This document shows, piece by piece, positions 11,970 through 22,029 of a DNA stretch of 64,000 bases; position 1 is the first letter of the stretch, and each line of letters starts with the position of its first letter. Position numbers and translations under genes: made by a program. Source of the DNA: Metaphire vulgaris (taxonomy: Eukaryota; Annelida; Clitellata; Crassiclitellata; Megascolecidae); contig CM030845.1 of assembly GCA_018105865.1 (NCBI GenBank), forward strand, positions 15,800,538 to 15,864,537. Reading direction: 5' to 3'. The notes beneath the pieces are model-generated. The model was not told the DNA's origin. It saw nothing but the letters and a program-made list of their open reading frames with translations, and did no database searches.

Positions 11970-13948
11970 ACATCATCATCATCATCATCATCAATAACCA
12001 TGGGCTCATCGCCCGTTGGTGTCTGATGCAATCAACAGTTTTGTCCCAATCTTTTCTGCTCGCAGCTACATGTATATGACATAGTTCTTGTGGACATTTT
12101 CCACACCAATTGCCAAAGTCATCACACCATTCCCTGTGTGGTCTTCCTTTTTTTGTTGTAACCGTCCATTATTCCCAGCATTATAATCTTGATCTTTCTA
12201 TCATCTTTCATACGACAAATGTGTCTAAAGAGACACAGTTTCCTCTGTGTAACTTTTTGCATCAAGGTTCCCTTTGGCTGGATTTTCTTGTATAGTTCCT
12301 TGTTGCTGATCTTTTCCACCCATCCAATTCTGAGAATTTTCTATAGCATTTTCTTTCAAATGCTAAAATTCTTCTCTCCAATTCTTTTGTGATGGCCCAA
12401 GTCTTGCAACCACACAAGAAGCTGCTGAAAATACATGTTTCAAGAATCTTCTTTTTTATTCTGAGACTTATTGCTTTGCTCTTCCAGACAAGATTATGTT
12501 AGCTAAATGATATGACAACAGATTGTTTTCTTAGTCGCTCTTTCCAAAATCCCGAGTTTGTTTTACCTTCATCTCAAAGCACGCGTACTTTCAACTTCTC
12601 TTTTACACGTCCTTCTGCTTCGTCTAACCTTAGCACTCTTTTCTGCGCTTTAAATGTCATTTTTGTACGCAGCACAACTGGTTTCAACCAACTCTGCTAT
12701 AGACAGTGGGGGTGTAGGTAGGTTGAGAGGAAATTCGTGATCACGGTTTACTGACTCCCCACTGGTTTATTTGGCAAGAGGAAATTTCATATTGTCATTA
12801 GCTAATCTTGCCACCTTATTTAGCATAATGAAACAATTCAAAAAAATGTTACCCCACCGCTCTGATTACCCCAACTTACCCCCTACCCCGACTGGACTGA
12901 CTTTCAAATGCCACTCTAATATTGAGAAACACTAGAGAGACAGTTCTTAAAAGATATCTCAAATGCTCAATCTATTTTCGTTGCAAATGCAGCAATACCG
13001 ACGACCACTCTGTCATTCGTTCTGGTTGGGGAGGCGTTTTTCAACGGGACCTACTCCGACAAAGACCAGCTGGAGGCGACACCCGCTGAGACACTGGCGT
13101 TCGGCTGTATAGCAATGGCCGTGATCGGCGTCGGATCAACGGTGATCGCTTGTCTCAAGGCGAGGTCTGCTGCTGTCATTGTTGTCTCCGCGTCTCGTCT
13201 GCTTCGCGTGTTTAACGCCTAATTACATAAGTATTTAGCAATGAATCGCCAGAAACTGTATAGAGTTGCGATGTTCTGTGTCGTTTAACGTGGAACTTTG
13301 GTGCTGATTAGCCTTCGACAGAGTGTAATTGGGATGTGCACCAATTGGAAAGCTTTTAAAGCAGGTCTGCTGTTCTGCAGTGGGTCGCTCTTGTTCAATG
13401 TTAAACATTCAAAATCCTTTCCAAATATTAGTAACTTTCTTCCCCCAAAATGACTAAGGTCGGGCATTTGTGTTCAGTCTAAAAATTAGATGTTCTTTGC
13501 AAAATTTCCATTGTAGCAATCGGGCTAAACTCAATGTCAAGAAGCCTATCTTGTGGTTTTTTTAATTTTAAAATTAATCAATATTTGAGGCGCTGCTTTA
13601 GAAAGGAATTTCTGGTGAAATCTCCACACTAGGTCTAAAGTATTGTAATAGACACATAAGGCCTAAATAGCGCCTCTTCTGGACAAACACTCAAAAGTCC
13701 TTCCACCCTGATTACCTTCAAAGGGGTGAATAGATAGGGTTTCTGGCGTTTCAGGAAGAGTGTCAAAGAATTTTCGGTCCCACCCCTTTTTATGATAATG
13801 TGCATTATGAAGTGGCGCAATAGAAGTTTAAGATTAGATTATACAAACGTCAAACGCATTATGGATGATCTAATCAACGGAAGAAATAATCGATGCTGAA
13901 ATATCTAAGTGCGTGTCGTACAACAGGAACTATAGAAGCGTTGATTAC

Positions 13949-14011
<63 letters not shown>

Positions 14012-15629
14012 CGCTGAACGGTGGAGCGTAGAATGTGCCCCCTAATGAGAGCCTGGCCCCCAGCTAATGTTGGGACCCTATGCTTAATGCTACATACATT
14101 AAACAACAAATGGTTGGCCCTCCATGATTTGGCAAGTTGGGGCCCCAACGGCCCCCAACTTGCCAATCATGGGGCCAACCATTTGTTGTTTAATGTATGT
14201 ATTATATAACTCCCAACTGGGGGCCACTGGAACGGCAGACAATGTAGACCCACGACCTGAGCTAATGAAGTAGAAATATGCCACTGACCAGGTGAAAGAT
14301 GTTCTTGTGCTGATAGATCGTCCATGGGTCCAGTGTTTAAAACCCATCCCAACCCATCATGATCCAGACCCAACCCAACCACGAAAGCAATGGGGTTACT
14401 TGACCCAACCCAACCAACCCACCGTAATACATTACAATTTCTTAAGCAATTACTAATTTTCTAACGCAACCCAACCCACCATAAACATGCAAATTTCTGG
14501 CCCAGTCCAACCCATGGGTGGACCCAACCCATGTCCATGTCTGAGATCGACATCTGTTCTAGGAACGCACCAATGCTTGGTTGATTGTCTTGCTAAAGAT
14601 AAACAGATGGAGAAAACCGAATGAAACTTTGCGAGATTTTCACAGATTAGTTATAAATAGTATTTAGTAGGTCTAAAGGTTTACCACATCTCATTTTCAA
14701 ATCGATAGAATTTTTAAAAACAGAGCAACATCATTCGACTAACCAAGATATTAGAATAATGCTTAAATAAATGCATATTCTTTGCTGAATATCGCTGAAA
14801 GATTTGGAAAAAAATTCGTTCTAAGATCTCAATAATCCCGAAGACGCTAATATTTCTGGAAAAAAATCATGATCTCAAGTCAAAGTGTGAAAGCAAACAA
14901 TCGTCAAACTGAAGGCTGTCATCCTGGAGAATCTTAAACTCGTGATATTGCGTTCATTGATTCAGAGGTATACAGGCATTCGCAGATACAATTATAGGCT
15001 ATATTATTCAGTTAAATACTAATCATAATGTGATATGACAAATGCCCGGAACACAAAAATGGGTTGAGAGCCGCAGAGGCTTTGTTAAGAAATCACAGTA
15101 GCCTATATATTATTTTATTTGTCAATTTTTATAACTCTATCAAAGGAAAATAGGGCCTACATCCATATGGTAACGAACTGTATAAGATTGCCGATGAATT
15201 AGTCGGTCCAGGTATTATTCCTATTAAGGTTGGCAGTGTAGGTCCAACCAATACAAGTTTCTTAATAGACCTTTGCAATGCTTGCCTCATCGATACAATC
15301 TGTTGATTTGCATTTTTACGATTTACAGGTATTTGAATAACCCTCTGCGAAATCAAACTTTCTACGGCGCCGGTGAGGAAGGTAAGGGGCTTGTTCATGC
15401 ACTCGCAAGTGAAACACTTCTCTGTCACAACATGGAAATTCATTCAGGGAACCATTGCATGGAAATACGCGCAAAGTTGTGATTATCAGTCATTTGGAAT
15501 TTGGCTAGAATACCATAAGAGAAAAAATGGTAAAATAAGAAAGTTTTAAAGTAAACACAATTTTACTTTTATAACTTCACTTTGTCCGTTTTTTACGAAT
15601 ATCACTCAACTACTGGACCACTTTACACC

Positions 15630-15712
<83 letters not shown>

Positions 15713-18700
15713 GAAAGCATATATTTTACTAGGCATGTAGTAAGTAAGGCAAGCAAGTAATTCAGTTAAATTTCTGTAGCGCAATTCGAGTGCTCAGCAA
15801 CTCATTCATCCGTAGATCTGTAATTAAATTAATGTTCAATGACCAGTGAAGGAAACGTGGTACATGGTCTTGTCCAACCGGCGACCCATTGGCCAACGCA
15901 ATCTTCCCCACCGCAGTCAATCGGTTGCTGGTTTGTTTTCAGTTGCAATGTACTTGCAGTTCATCGCATGATTCCAAACGTCAGGCTCCTTATGAGCTTT
16001 TTTTTTGTCCAGGAGAATTTCAGAAAGAGTCTTGGAATTTGTCTTCCTCTGTCTTTTTTTCGAAGGCATGCGACTGCTTCTGCAGTGATGCGGTTGAAAA
16101 TAATAGGAAAGATACTGCAATGTTAATTAAGTAGGTCTACGTAATCAGAAATTTCACGAACATTCGAATGATGTCTGTCGACTTTACGGTCAGGAGAAAA
16201 TCCGCTGCGAAACAACAGCATTCAACTGTATACAACATAGCATTCTATTTATTATATAGGTTTAACTGTTAACAGAACAGATGGTTTATTGCCGTTGCTT
16301 TTTGATTGTCCGTAAAATGCAGAACTGTTGATATGTTGACGCAGTGGAGGAAAAGAAGAAGAAATTGAAGGAAATGAGAGGAAGCATCGGTAATTAATCA
16401 AACAGAATCTTACAAAATTCATTAAACCGAATTAACTATCATATTTTTTCATATTGGTTTTTAATCAGAATGCTGTTTTTCAAATAACTTTCAGTCTCAT
16501 ACGTAGTTTCAATTGCCTTTTAACGGTTAATATGTGTCGAAAATCTTGACAACCCAAGAGCATCCGATTCTTCCGCTAAGTGGCAACGATGCTACTCAAC
16601 ACTTGACCGCTATGCCATCGGTTGATGCTCCTGTGCATTATGAAAGTGGCGCTATAGAAGTTTTTAAAGATTAGATGCGGCGCTGCAGCATTTTCGATAA
16701 CAGTTCTTCTATCATCCAAAGCTGCACATCCCACCCAACATAATTCTTGTTGGGTTGTCGTCCTTCCATTTTTTCCTGACAGTGGCGGCTCCAGGATTTG
16801 GCAAGTGGGGGACCGTTGAGTGGCAACTTCTAACCATTTGTTGATAGGTATTTAGTAGTAAGTATAGGGTCCCAACAGGGAGCCATTGAGGGCAGGTATT
16901 TAATAGGGGGCATGACTCCCTCGGGTCCCCGTGTGGAGCCGCCACTGTTTCCTGATAAGCGTGTTCGTTTCTACCTTAATAACTACCAGGTGAAAGGTAT
17001 GAAAGGTTCATGGTTACTACTTATGGCTAATGACTGCGCTTAATTATATCTAACTATGCTTGTACGAAGATCGACTGTGATCGAGAGGAGATCGGTTCTG
17101 AGGTCCAGTCGGAGAGTGCAGTTGTTGGTCCCTCCCCCGTCCAAGACCTCTAAATTTGGGGAAAGATCATTCGCGCGGGGGAATCCCGCCCTGTGGAACT
17201 CTCTTCCAGACAATGTGACTGGAGCAGTCTCAGCTGGACTTTTCATTAGAAATTTGAAGACACATTTATTTAATATTGGACATGACTGTGTTAAGCGCTC
17301 TTGTTGTAGGCCTTTTAGCCTTTGTACTACTGCGCTATATAAATTGTCAATAAATAAATAAATAAATTATTGCAGAAAATCTATTTCGATTGCATAGTTT
17401 AACCTTGCTTAATTAAATTCTGCGATGCATTAATTAAACAATTATCCTTACAGACGTTTTTCAATAATGTCGTTCATCTATCATATTAAAATCCTTATCT
17501 GTATGTCTCTCTGTCTGTTACCTTCAAGCGTTCTGATTGGTTGACTACTGGTAGACGGTTTAGACCGTTTAGTCCTTACGTCGCGATGCGTTGGTGGACG
17601 ATGTTCGAAGACGACGTTGCTATTGGTAACAATTGTTCGTAGAATCGTAGTTTAACACGGTTTAGTCGAGTCATTGCAGCGTCAGAGGGCTGGGCGTGCG
17701 AGGACGTTGCTATTGGTAACAATTGTTCGCAGCCTGAGGTAGTTGCGCAATTTTAACGTACATTTTAACGTACACAAAAATACGTGTACAGCGTCACAAA
17801 TGGCCACAGTTGCGTGTGATTTTTAGCGTACATAGGCCTACGTGGCGCAGAGCTTGGCTAGGTGGCGTATGTACAGTACATCATTGAAATGTTGTTCAGC
17901 ATGAATTCAATGATTTGGTATTAGGTATAGGTATGGATTAGTATTATCCTGCACTGCGAGCGAAGCGAGCATCCTAGTAGTCTTAAACGACTATTAGGCC
18001 GCTAGGCTCGAGTACTTTTTTTTAAGAGACTAGGCTCTATAGCTTGCAAGCCTCCCCAGCTTTTCTGTAAGAAGCAGTATTTATCTGAAAGAACGCATCA
18101 GGCACGCCCGATGTGGGGGTGCAGGGGGTCAGGAGGAGGTGCAGGAGGTTAACATCCTAAGAGGTTGGCTGGATTTTAACGTACGTCTAAGACGAAATAC
18201 TGCAGGCTTGACAAGATGCGTTCCAGGCCCGCGGAACGAATTTTGTCAGGGGTGCAGATTTTTTCGAAGTGAAATTTTCTCTTTCAAGTCCTTGACAAGC
18301 AGAAAAAAGGTCTTCAACGCTAGAATTTACCTTCAAAATAGCTTGACAAGAAAAAAGGTCGTTCTGTACACTCTGCACCCCCTCTGCACCCCCTGTTTTT
18401 CAGGATTCAGGGGATGCAGAGGAGGTGCAGACCATCCTCTTTCCAGGGGGTGCAATAATCTGGTTAATTTTAAGCATCTTTATTTTATCAATCCGAGTAG
18501 CATGATTAAAAGAAATTTATTTTGCTACACGTGGCAGATGGCAGATGGCCATGACAGCAACCAGTGTTTTATATAGGGCTGTTAGGAGGGAGATTCCCGC
18601 CCCAACCTCAAAATTCCCCCCCCCAAAAAAAATCTCAGCACTTGCACAAATTTTTCATTGAACTGACTGTGTCTTTTCCCTTCCAATCAAGTCGATTCCC

Positions 18701-20620
18701 CCTCCAAAAGCCTCAATCCCCCCCAAAAGGCCTGGAGTCTGGATAAAACACTGACGGTAACGACTGGACAACTTGCGTAATCTTCACTGCGATGCACATT
18801 TACTGAATTCGTTGGTGTCCGATGTGTGTCGTGTCATACTCGAGGGAGTAGAGAAGTTTGATGGCACTTTGATCAATGATCAGACATAATAATAGGCAAA
18901 AGCTACATGTATGTTTTATGCGCAGCCATTTACGGGATTTGCAAACACGTTATGGACGAAACCGGATCTGTGTAATTGCCGAATTTTGTGTTGTTCGAGC
19001 GGCATTAAAACTCATTTGCGAGCATTTGAGATTTCAAAGATCTTCTGGTTTATGCCCCTGAAGACCCATTAAAGGGGGTGGGAGAGGAAAGCGAAAAGGA
19101 GAAATAAATGAGTTGGCCCCACTTTTTCCTCCAGGTTTGGCCAATGTTGTCGTTCGTTGTATATGGAAAAAAATAACTTCAAATATTTTCAATTAGAACT
19201 TTACCCAGATTGTCTAGAAAAATGTGTACCTGACAATATATTCGCATCTATTGACAAAGTCGTGTATTGTGTTTTCAGAAGACCTCTTGAAGCAAAATTA
19301 CGATGCTAAAGGAGTTAAATTCGAAGACGAATTTTGGGATGACGAAGGTTTACAACTTTTTTATCCTAAAAGAATAAAGTGGACTAATTAATACGTTGCA
19401 TTTTTGTTCATAGTTGGCAACCGACACAAGTTCAAATCACAATCTTTGTTTTCTCTTTTCTCCCGAATTGTTCGTCAATTTCTTAATTTCTGAATCCCGG
19501 TAATAAAATTTAAGCTTTTAGAAATAATGACTCAATAATAACAACTAAAAAATTATAAAACACGATAATCATTAATTAGGTAATTGTTAAAATAAACAAA
19601 GGTGCGCTTAGAAATAGGGATGTGCGGGTATACCCGTACCCGCGGGTATACCCTACCCGTACCCGTACCCGCGGGTAAGGGTAGGGTACACACATTTTAC
19701 GGGTACGGGTCGGGTACGGGTACAGCGCTACGGGTACGGGTATAGGGCTACGGGTACGGGTATACCCGTTTTACCCGTAAAGTTATATTTTCATTTCTCA
19801 CTACTATAGCAAATTAGCAATGCAGTAATAGAAAAATAATATTGAGTAAAGTGTATTAATATAACTTGTACATCGCGTTCAGTTTGTCAGACAGCATGCA
19901 TTTTACTTACTGAAAACATAAAGGAAATACAGATGACGTAATCTGACATCATCAGTAATAAATCTATAATTTGACTCTCCAAGGACTCTTTGACCGAGAA
20001 GTTCTTCTGGTAAAGTTTTGTTGTTTAACTTGAGCTCTAATGCCTGCTCATAGATAAATGATATCTACTAAATATTTTAAACAAGCCCATTCATGTCGGC
20101 TTAGGCTAGCTGACTGATTATCCTGATTCCTAAGTACTAGATCTGTCCTAATCTAAACATGCGTGCTATTTACAATGAATAGTTATCCCAATTTCGTAGC
20201 CCCTATTTCACTGTTGCCTCTCTGTAGTCTCTAGAACGGCTACGGGTTCACGGGTCCATGTACAGGTCCTTGTAGTACTTGTACCCGTAAACACACCCGC
20301 GGGTACGGGTCCAAAATTCCAAATTCAAAAACTCCAAATTCCAACCAAAGTCGGGTACGGGTACGGGTACGGGTACACAGCTTACGGGTACGGGTCGGGT
20401 AGGGTACAGCGCTAGCGGGTACGGGTAGGGTAGGGTAAAAAAGTTTTTCCACGGGTACGGGTAGGGTATGCATTTTGCTGTACCCGCACATCTCTACTTA
20501 GAAATCGTCCTCTTACCTTTCAATTTTCGTGAATTTGTTATTTTTAAACTGTGACGTAGCACACAGATTTTATTTTGAACTAACGTAGGTTACGTGGAAC
20601 TGTTTGGGCGAACCATTTGA
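11636..20620 (+). CDS. W1: 3' part of a single-pass membrane receptor-like gene (stalk, TM, short tail)
   Basis: Six exons are inferred: 11636-11689, 12993-13164, 15329-15372, 16345-16389, 19279-19347 and 20589-20620. Each has an AG acceptor and a GT donor, and the phases chain as 1-1, 1-2, 2-1, 1-1, 1-1 to a TGA stop. They give 137 complete codons: a Ser/Thr/Pro/Glu-rich stalk, an N-glycosylation site (NGT), a hydrophobic segment (starts TLAFGCIAMAVIGVG), a Lys-rich stretch (EEKKKKLKEM) and an acidic end with DDEGYVEL just before the C-terminus. The TM exon enters in phase 1 and leaves in phase 2, exactly like the TM exon of W2, which suggests the same family. I found no signal peptide, WSC or EGF exon upstream to position 1, so the 5' part is either outside the window or unrecognised. 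Single exons are individually weak; the complete phase agreement is the main support. Function is unknown. Confidence 0.55.
11876..11996. repeat. (ATC)n microsatellite
   Basis: About 38 TCA units with two interruptions; gives artificial poly-Ser and poly-Asp frames. In a W1 intron. Confidence 0.95.
12100..12720 (-). pseudogene. RTE-like LINE C-terminal domain remnant
   Basis: The minus strand encodes QRKLCLFRHICRMKDDRKIK followed by a GYNKKRKTTQ segment, the usual GHI.RM...GRP.R.W region after RT in RTE-like elements; upstream there are WT-rich remnants. Stops and shifts throughout. Confidence 0.6.
12993..13164 (+). CDS. W1 exon: juxtamembrane region and transmembrane helix
   Basis: Acceptor AAATGCAG, donor GAG/GTCTGC, 172 nt, phase 1 in and 2 out. 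It encodes a stalk with an NGT glycosylation site, then about 22 hydrophobic residues (TLAFGCIAMAVIGVG, then STVIACL) followed by basic K and R. The exon is visibly more GC-rich than its flanks. Read-through of the donor would stop at 13220, so a terminal exon is the alternative. Confidence 0.6.
13951..14009. repeat. (TA)n microsatellite
   Basis: Two TA runs separated by TATTATA. Confidence 0.95.
14020..14250. repeat. Two related MITE arms in inverted orientation
   Basis: CATACATTAAACAACAAATGG with GGCAAGTTGGGGCC is followed by its inverse (CCATTTGTTGTTTAATGTATG), so the block is a long imperfect palindrome of sequence related to the 7.9-kb MITE. Confidence 0.7.
14320..14555. repeat. GGGTTG-rich repeat, reverse orientation
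   Basis: CCCATCCCAACCC, GGTTACTTGACCCAACCC, GTAATACATTACAATTTC and CCATGTCCATGTCTGAG match the same family. Confidence 0.65.
15329..15372 (+). CDS. W1 exon: first cytoplasmic segment
   Basis: Acceptor ATTTACAG, donor CCG/GTGAGG, 44 nt. It converts phase 2 to phase 1, exactly what is needed between the TM exon and the next one. It encodes YLNNPLRNQTFYGA. Found by searching for an exon with these phases, so the evidence is partly circular. Confidence 0.45.
15631..15713. repeat. (ATT)n microsatellite
   Basis: About 27 perfect trinucleotide units in a W1 intron. Confidence 0.95.
16345..16389 (+). CDS. W1 exon: Lys-rich cytoplasmic segment
   Basis: Acceptor GACGCAG, donor TCG/GTAATT, 45 nt, phase 1 in and out. 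It encodes EEKKKKLKEMRGSI, a charged stretch able to form a helix below the membrane. Confidence 0.45.
16780..16947. mobile_element. hAT-type MITE, same family as 7923-8109
   Basis: CAGTGGCGGCTC ... GAGCCGCCACTG flanked by TTTCCTGA (16772-16779 and 16948-16955). Interior aligns with the 7.9-kb copy (GGATTTGGCAAGTGGGGG, AGTATAGGGTCCCAAC). Confidence 0.9.
17045..17370 (+). mobile_element. 3' fragment of a CR1-like LINE with (AAAT)n tail
   Basis: A frame with FGERSFARGNPALWNSLPDN and LFIRNLKTHLF is the well-known C-terminus of CR1-group proteins. It ends in GCGCTATATAAATTGTC and AATAAATAAATAAAT. Confidence 0.75.
18562..18753. mobile_element. hAT-type MITE, CAGTGTTTTA family, older copy
   Basis: CAGTGTTTTATATAG ... 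CTGGATAAAACACTG, flanking 8-mers ACAGCAAC and ACGGTAAC (6 of 8 identical). In a W1 intron. Confidence 0.7.
19279..19347 (+). CDS. W1 exon: acidic cytoplasmic segment
   Basis: Strong acceptor TGTTTTCAG, donor AAG/GTTTAC, 69 nt. Only the phase-1 frame is open. It encodes DLLKQNYDAKGVKF followed by an acidic EDEFWDDE end. Confidence 0.5.
19615..19775. repeat. CGGGTA-type tandem repeat, left arm
   Basis: GTACCCGTACCCGCGGGTA turning to ACGGGTACGGGTA; left arm of the hAT-like element 19615-20496. Confidence 0.85.
20227..20490. repeat. CGGGTA-type tandem repeat, right arm
   Basis: GGGTACGGGTACGGGTAC and variants; right arm of the same element. Confidence 0.85.
20589..20620 (+). CDS. W1 terminal exon (C-terminal YxxL motif)
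   Basis: Acceptor AACGTAG. In phase 1 it reads YVELFGRTI then TGA (20618-20620), completing DDEGYVEL across the junction. The competing phase-0 reading enters a long repeat ORF (to 21023) but does not fit the phase of the preceding exon. Confidence 0.4.
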
Positions 20621-21023
20621 ATGCTGTTTAGATGAAACCAGGAGAGGCAAAGAAGCCAGGGCATCCATTTTAAAGCTCAAAAAGAAACATTCAGTAGGAA
20701 AATTTTCCAGAAGGAGCTCAATTGACTTAGCACCAGCACCACCTAGTAGGCAAACAAGGGTCTCGGCACCAGCGGAAAGGTTCTCAGAGTTCGCAGGACC
20801 AGCGGAACCTGGCAAAAAGTTCGCAGAGCCAACGGCACCTGGCAAAAAGTTCGCAGAGCCAACGGAACCTGGCAAAAAGTTCGCAGAATCAACGGAACCT
20901 GGAAAAAAGATCACAGGACCAGCAGCACCTGGTACAAAAGTTGCAGAACGAGAGATACCCCACACAGAGGTCGCAGCATCAAAGGCTCCTGGTACAAAGG
21001 TCGCAGCACCAGCTAAAGAGTAA
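20589..21023 (+). other. Unassigned repeat ORF with 30-nt tandem units
   Basis: An open frame reads from the splice-like AG at 20588 to TAA at 21021-21023, about 144 codons. It starts with a Cys/charged segment, then LKLKKKHSVGKFSRRSS, then four to six degenerate 10-residue units of the type PGKKFAEPTE. Several differences between units fall at third codon positions (GGC/GGA/GGT for Gly, GCG/GCA for Ala), which hints at selection on this frame. The reverse strand is also open. It could be an alternative last exon of W1, its 3' UTR, or an unrelated exon. I recognise no family. Confidence 0.3.
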
Positions 21024-21418
21024 TCCTTATTTGAATGGATTACGCAAATTGCAATAACAACTTCGCTATGACATGTAGTATAGTAATCAACTTTTTCGTC
21101 GATTCTATTTTGCACTTTAAAAGATTTTCTTTTGATATTCGTATATTGTCCCGTCACTCGACCTGCAAGTTTGTTGTCGCATTCTTTATGACAATGGTAA
21201 AACGACTCTCACTGGTTTCTCTAAAGACGTTCCGCCGAAAGTTCTATTTGATCGCTGCGAATTGAATCTCTTTGATCATTTTAATTGACTTCTTTCAAAA
21301 CTAAATATTTTACTTTGACGAAAATAATCGGCCTAATTAAATCAAGACAAAAGATTCTTGTATGAGATCGCAAACAGGATTGGTGCAATACACTGCTTTT
21401 CGTCAACACCCATAGAGT

Positions 21419-21475
21419 AACTGGGGCGGTCATAACCGGGGCGGTCATAACTGGGGCGGTCATAGCTGGGGCGGC
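21419..21475. repeat. Short GGGGCGGTCATAACT minisatellite
   Basis: Four 15-bp units in the W1-W2 spacer. Confidence 0.85.
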
Positions 21476-21974
21476 TACCACCTGTAACCACGACGGCCAT
21501 GGACACGGAGGATGCATTGCTGGATACGGACACAGCGGCGGATACTAGATTTTAAGGACATCCTACATAATAAATGTATTAATTTTACTGTTTTAAGAAT
21601 GGCATACTTAGACAAATGTTTTCCTAAGAAATTCTGCATGTCAATAAGCGTGGCCTGAGAAAATAAGGCGATAGAATATGCTGGAAATTGATGTAAGACG
21701 CCGGTTAGTAAATAATGTGGTGTCATCCTGCTTGGATTCCAACGACGAATTACAACTAAATTTTAACGACGTTCAAAGTCTTTTTAACACCATAGAACTC
21801 AAAATATAGTTCTACGGTGACGTCACTCAACGAATATTCAAATAAATATTTTGATTTTTTCCGTTAATTTTTACGAAATTTCGAGTTGAAGTTGCGACGG
21901 ATATTTGTATATTTTCAACGATAGAATTTCTATTTTGTACAGTTTATCTTTATAGCTAATTTATTCTTAGTGCA

Positions 21975-22029
21975 ATGAAGCTGTCAGCGGTTTTGGCTTT
22001 TGCAGTTATGTGTGGAATGCCTTCCGAAA
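21975..22029 (+). CDS. W2 exon 1: start codon and signal peptide
   Basis: ATG at 21975 has a purine (G) at -3. It encodes MKLSAVLAFAVMCGMPSE, a typical short signal peptide. Donor A/GTAGGA, phase 1 out, matches exon 2 and the equivalent first intron of W3. Confidence 0.8.

Larger units (their letters stand above)
19615..20496. mobile_element. 882-bp non-autonomous hAT-like element with GGGTAC-rich ends
   Basis: Exact 8-bp duplication CTTAGAAA (19607-19614, 20497-20504). Terminal inverted repeats TAGGGATGTGCGGGTA and TACCCGCACATCTCTA match at 15 of 16 positions. Both ends are filled with (CGGGTA)n-type repeats; the 460-bp centre is AT-rich with no ORF. Lies in the last intron of W1. Confidence 0.88.

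Noticed and set aside
11783..12031. Poly-Asp and poly-Ser frames
   Set aside because: Products of the (ATC)n microsatellite, no flanking domain.
16345..16389. Direct join of the W1 TM exon to this exon
   Set aside because: Phases 2 and 1 do not match for the acidic tail; inserting 15329-15372 resolves this.
20570..21157. 195-codon minus-strand frame with PGSVGSANFL repeats
   Set aside because: Antisense of the 30-nt repeat ORF; differences between units fit the plus frame better and no splice or domain support exists.
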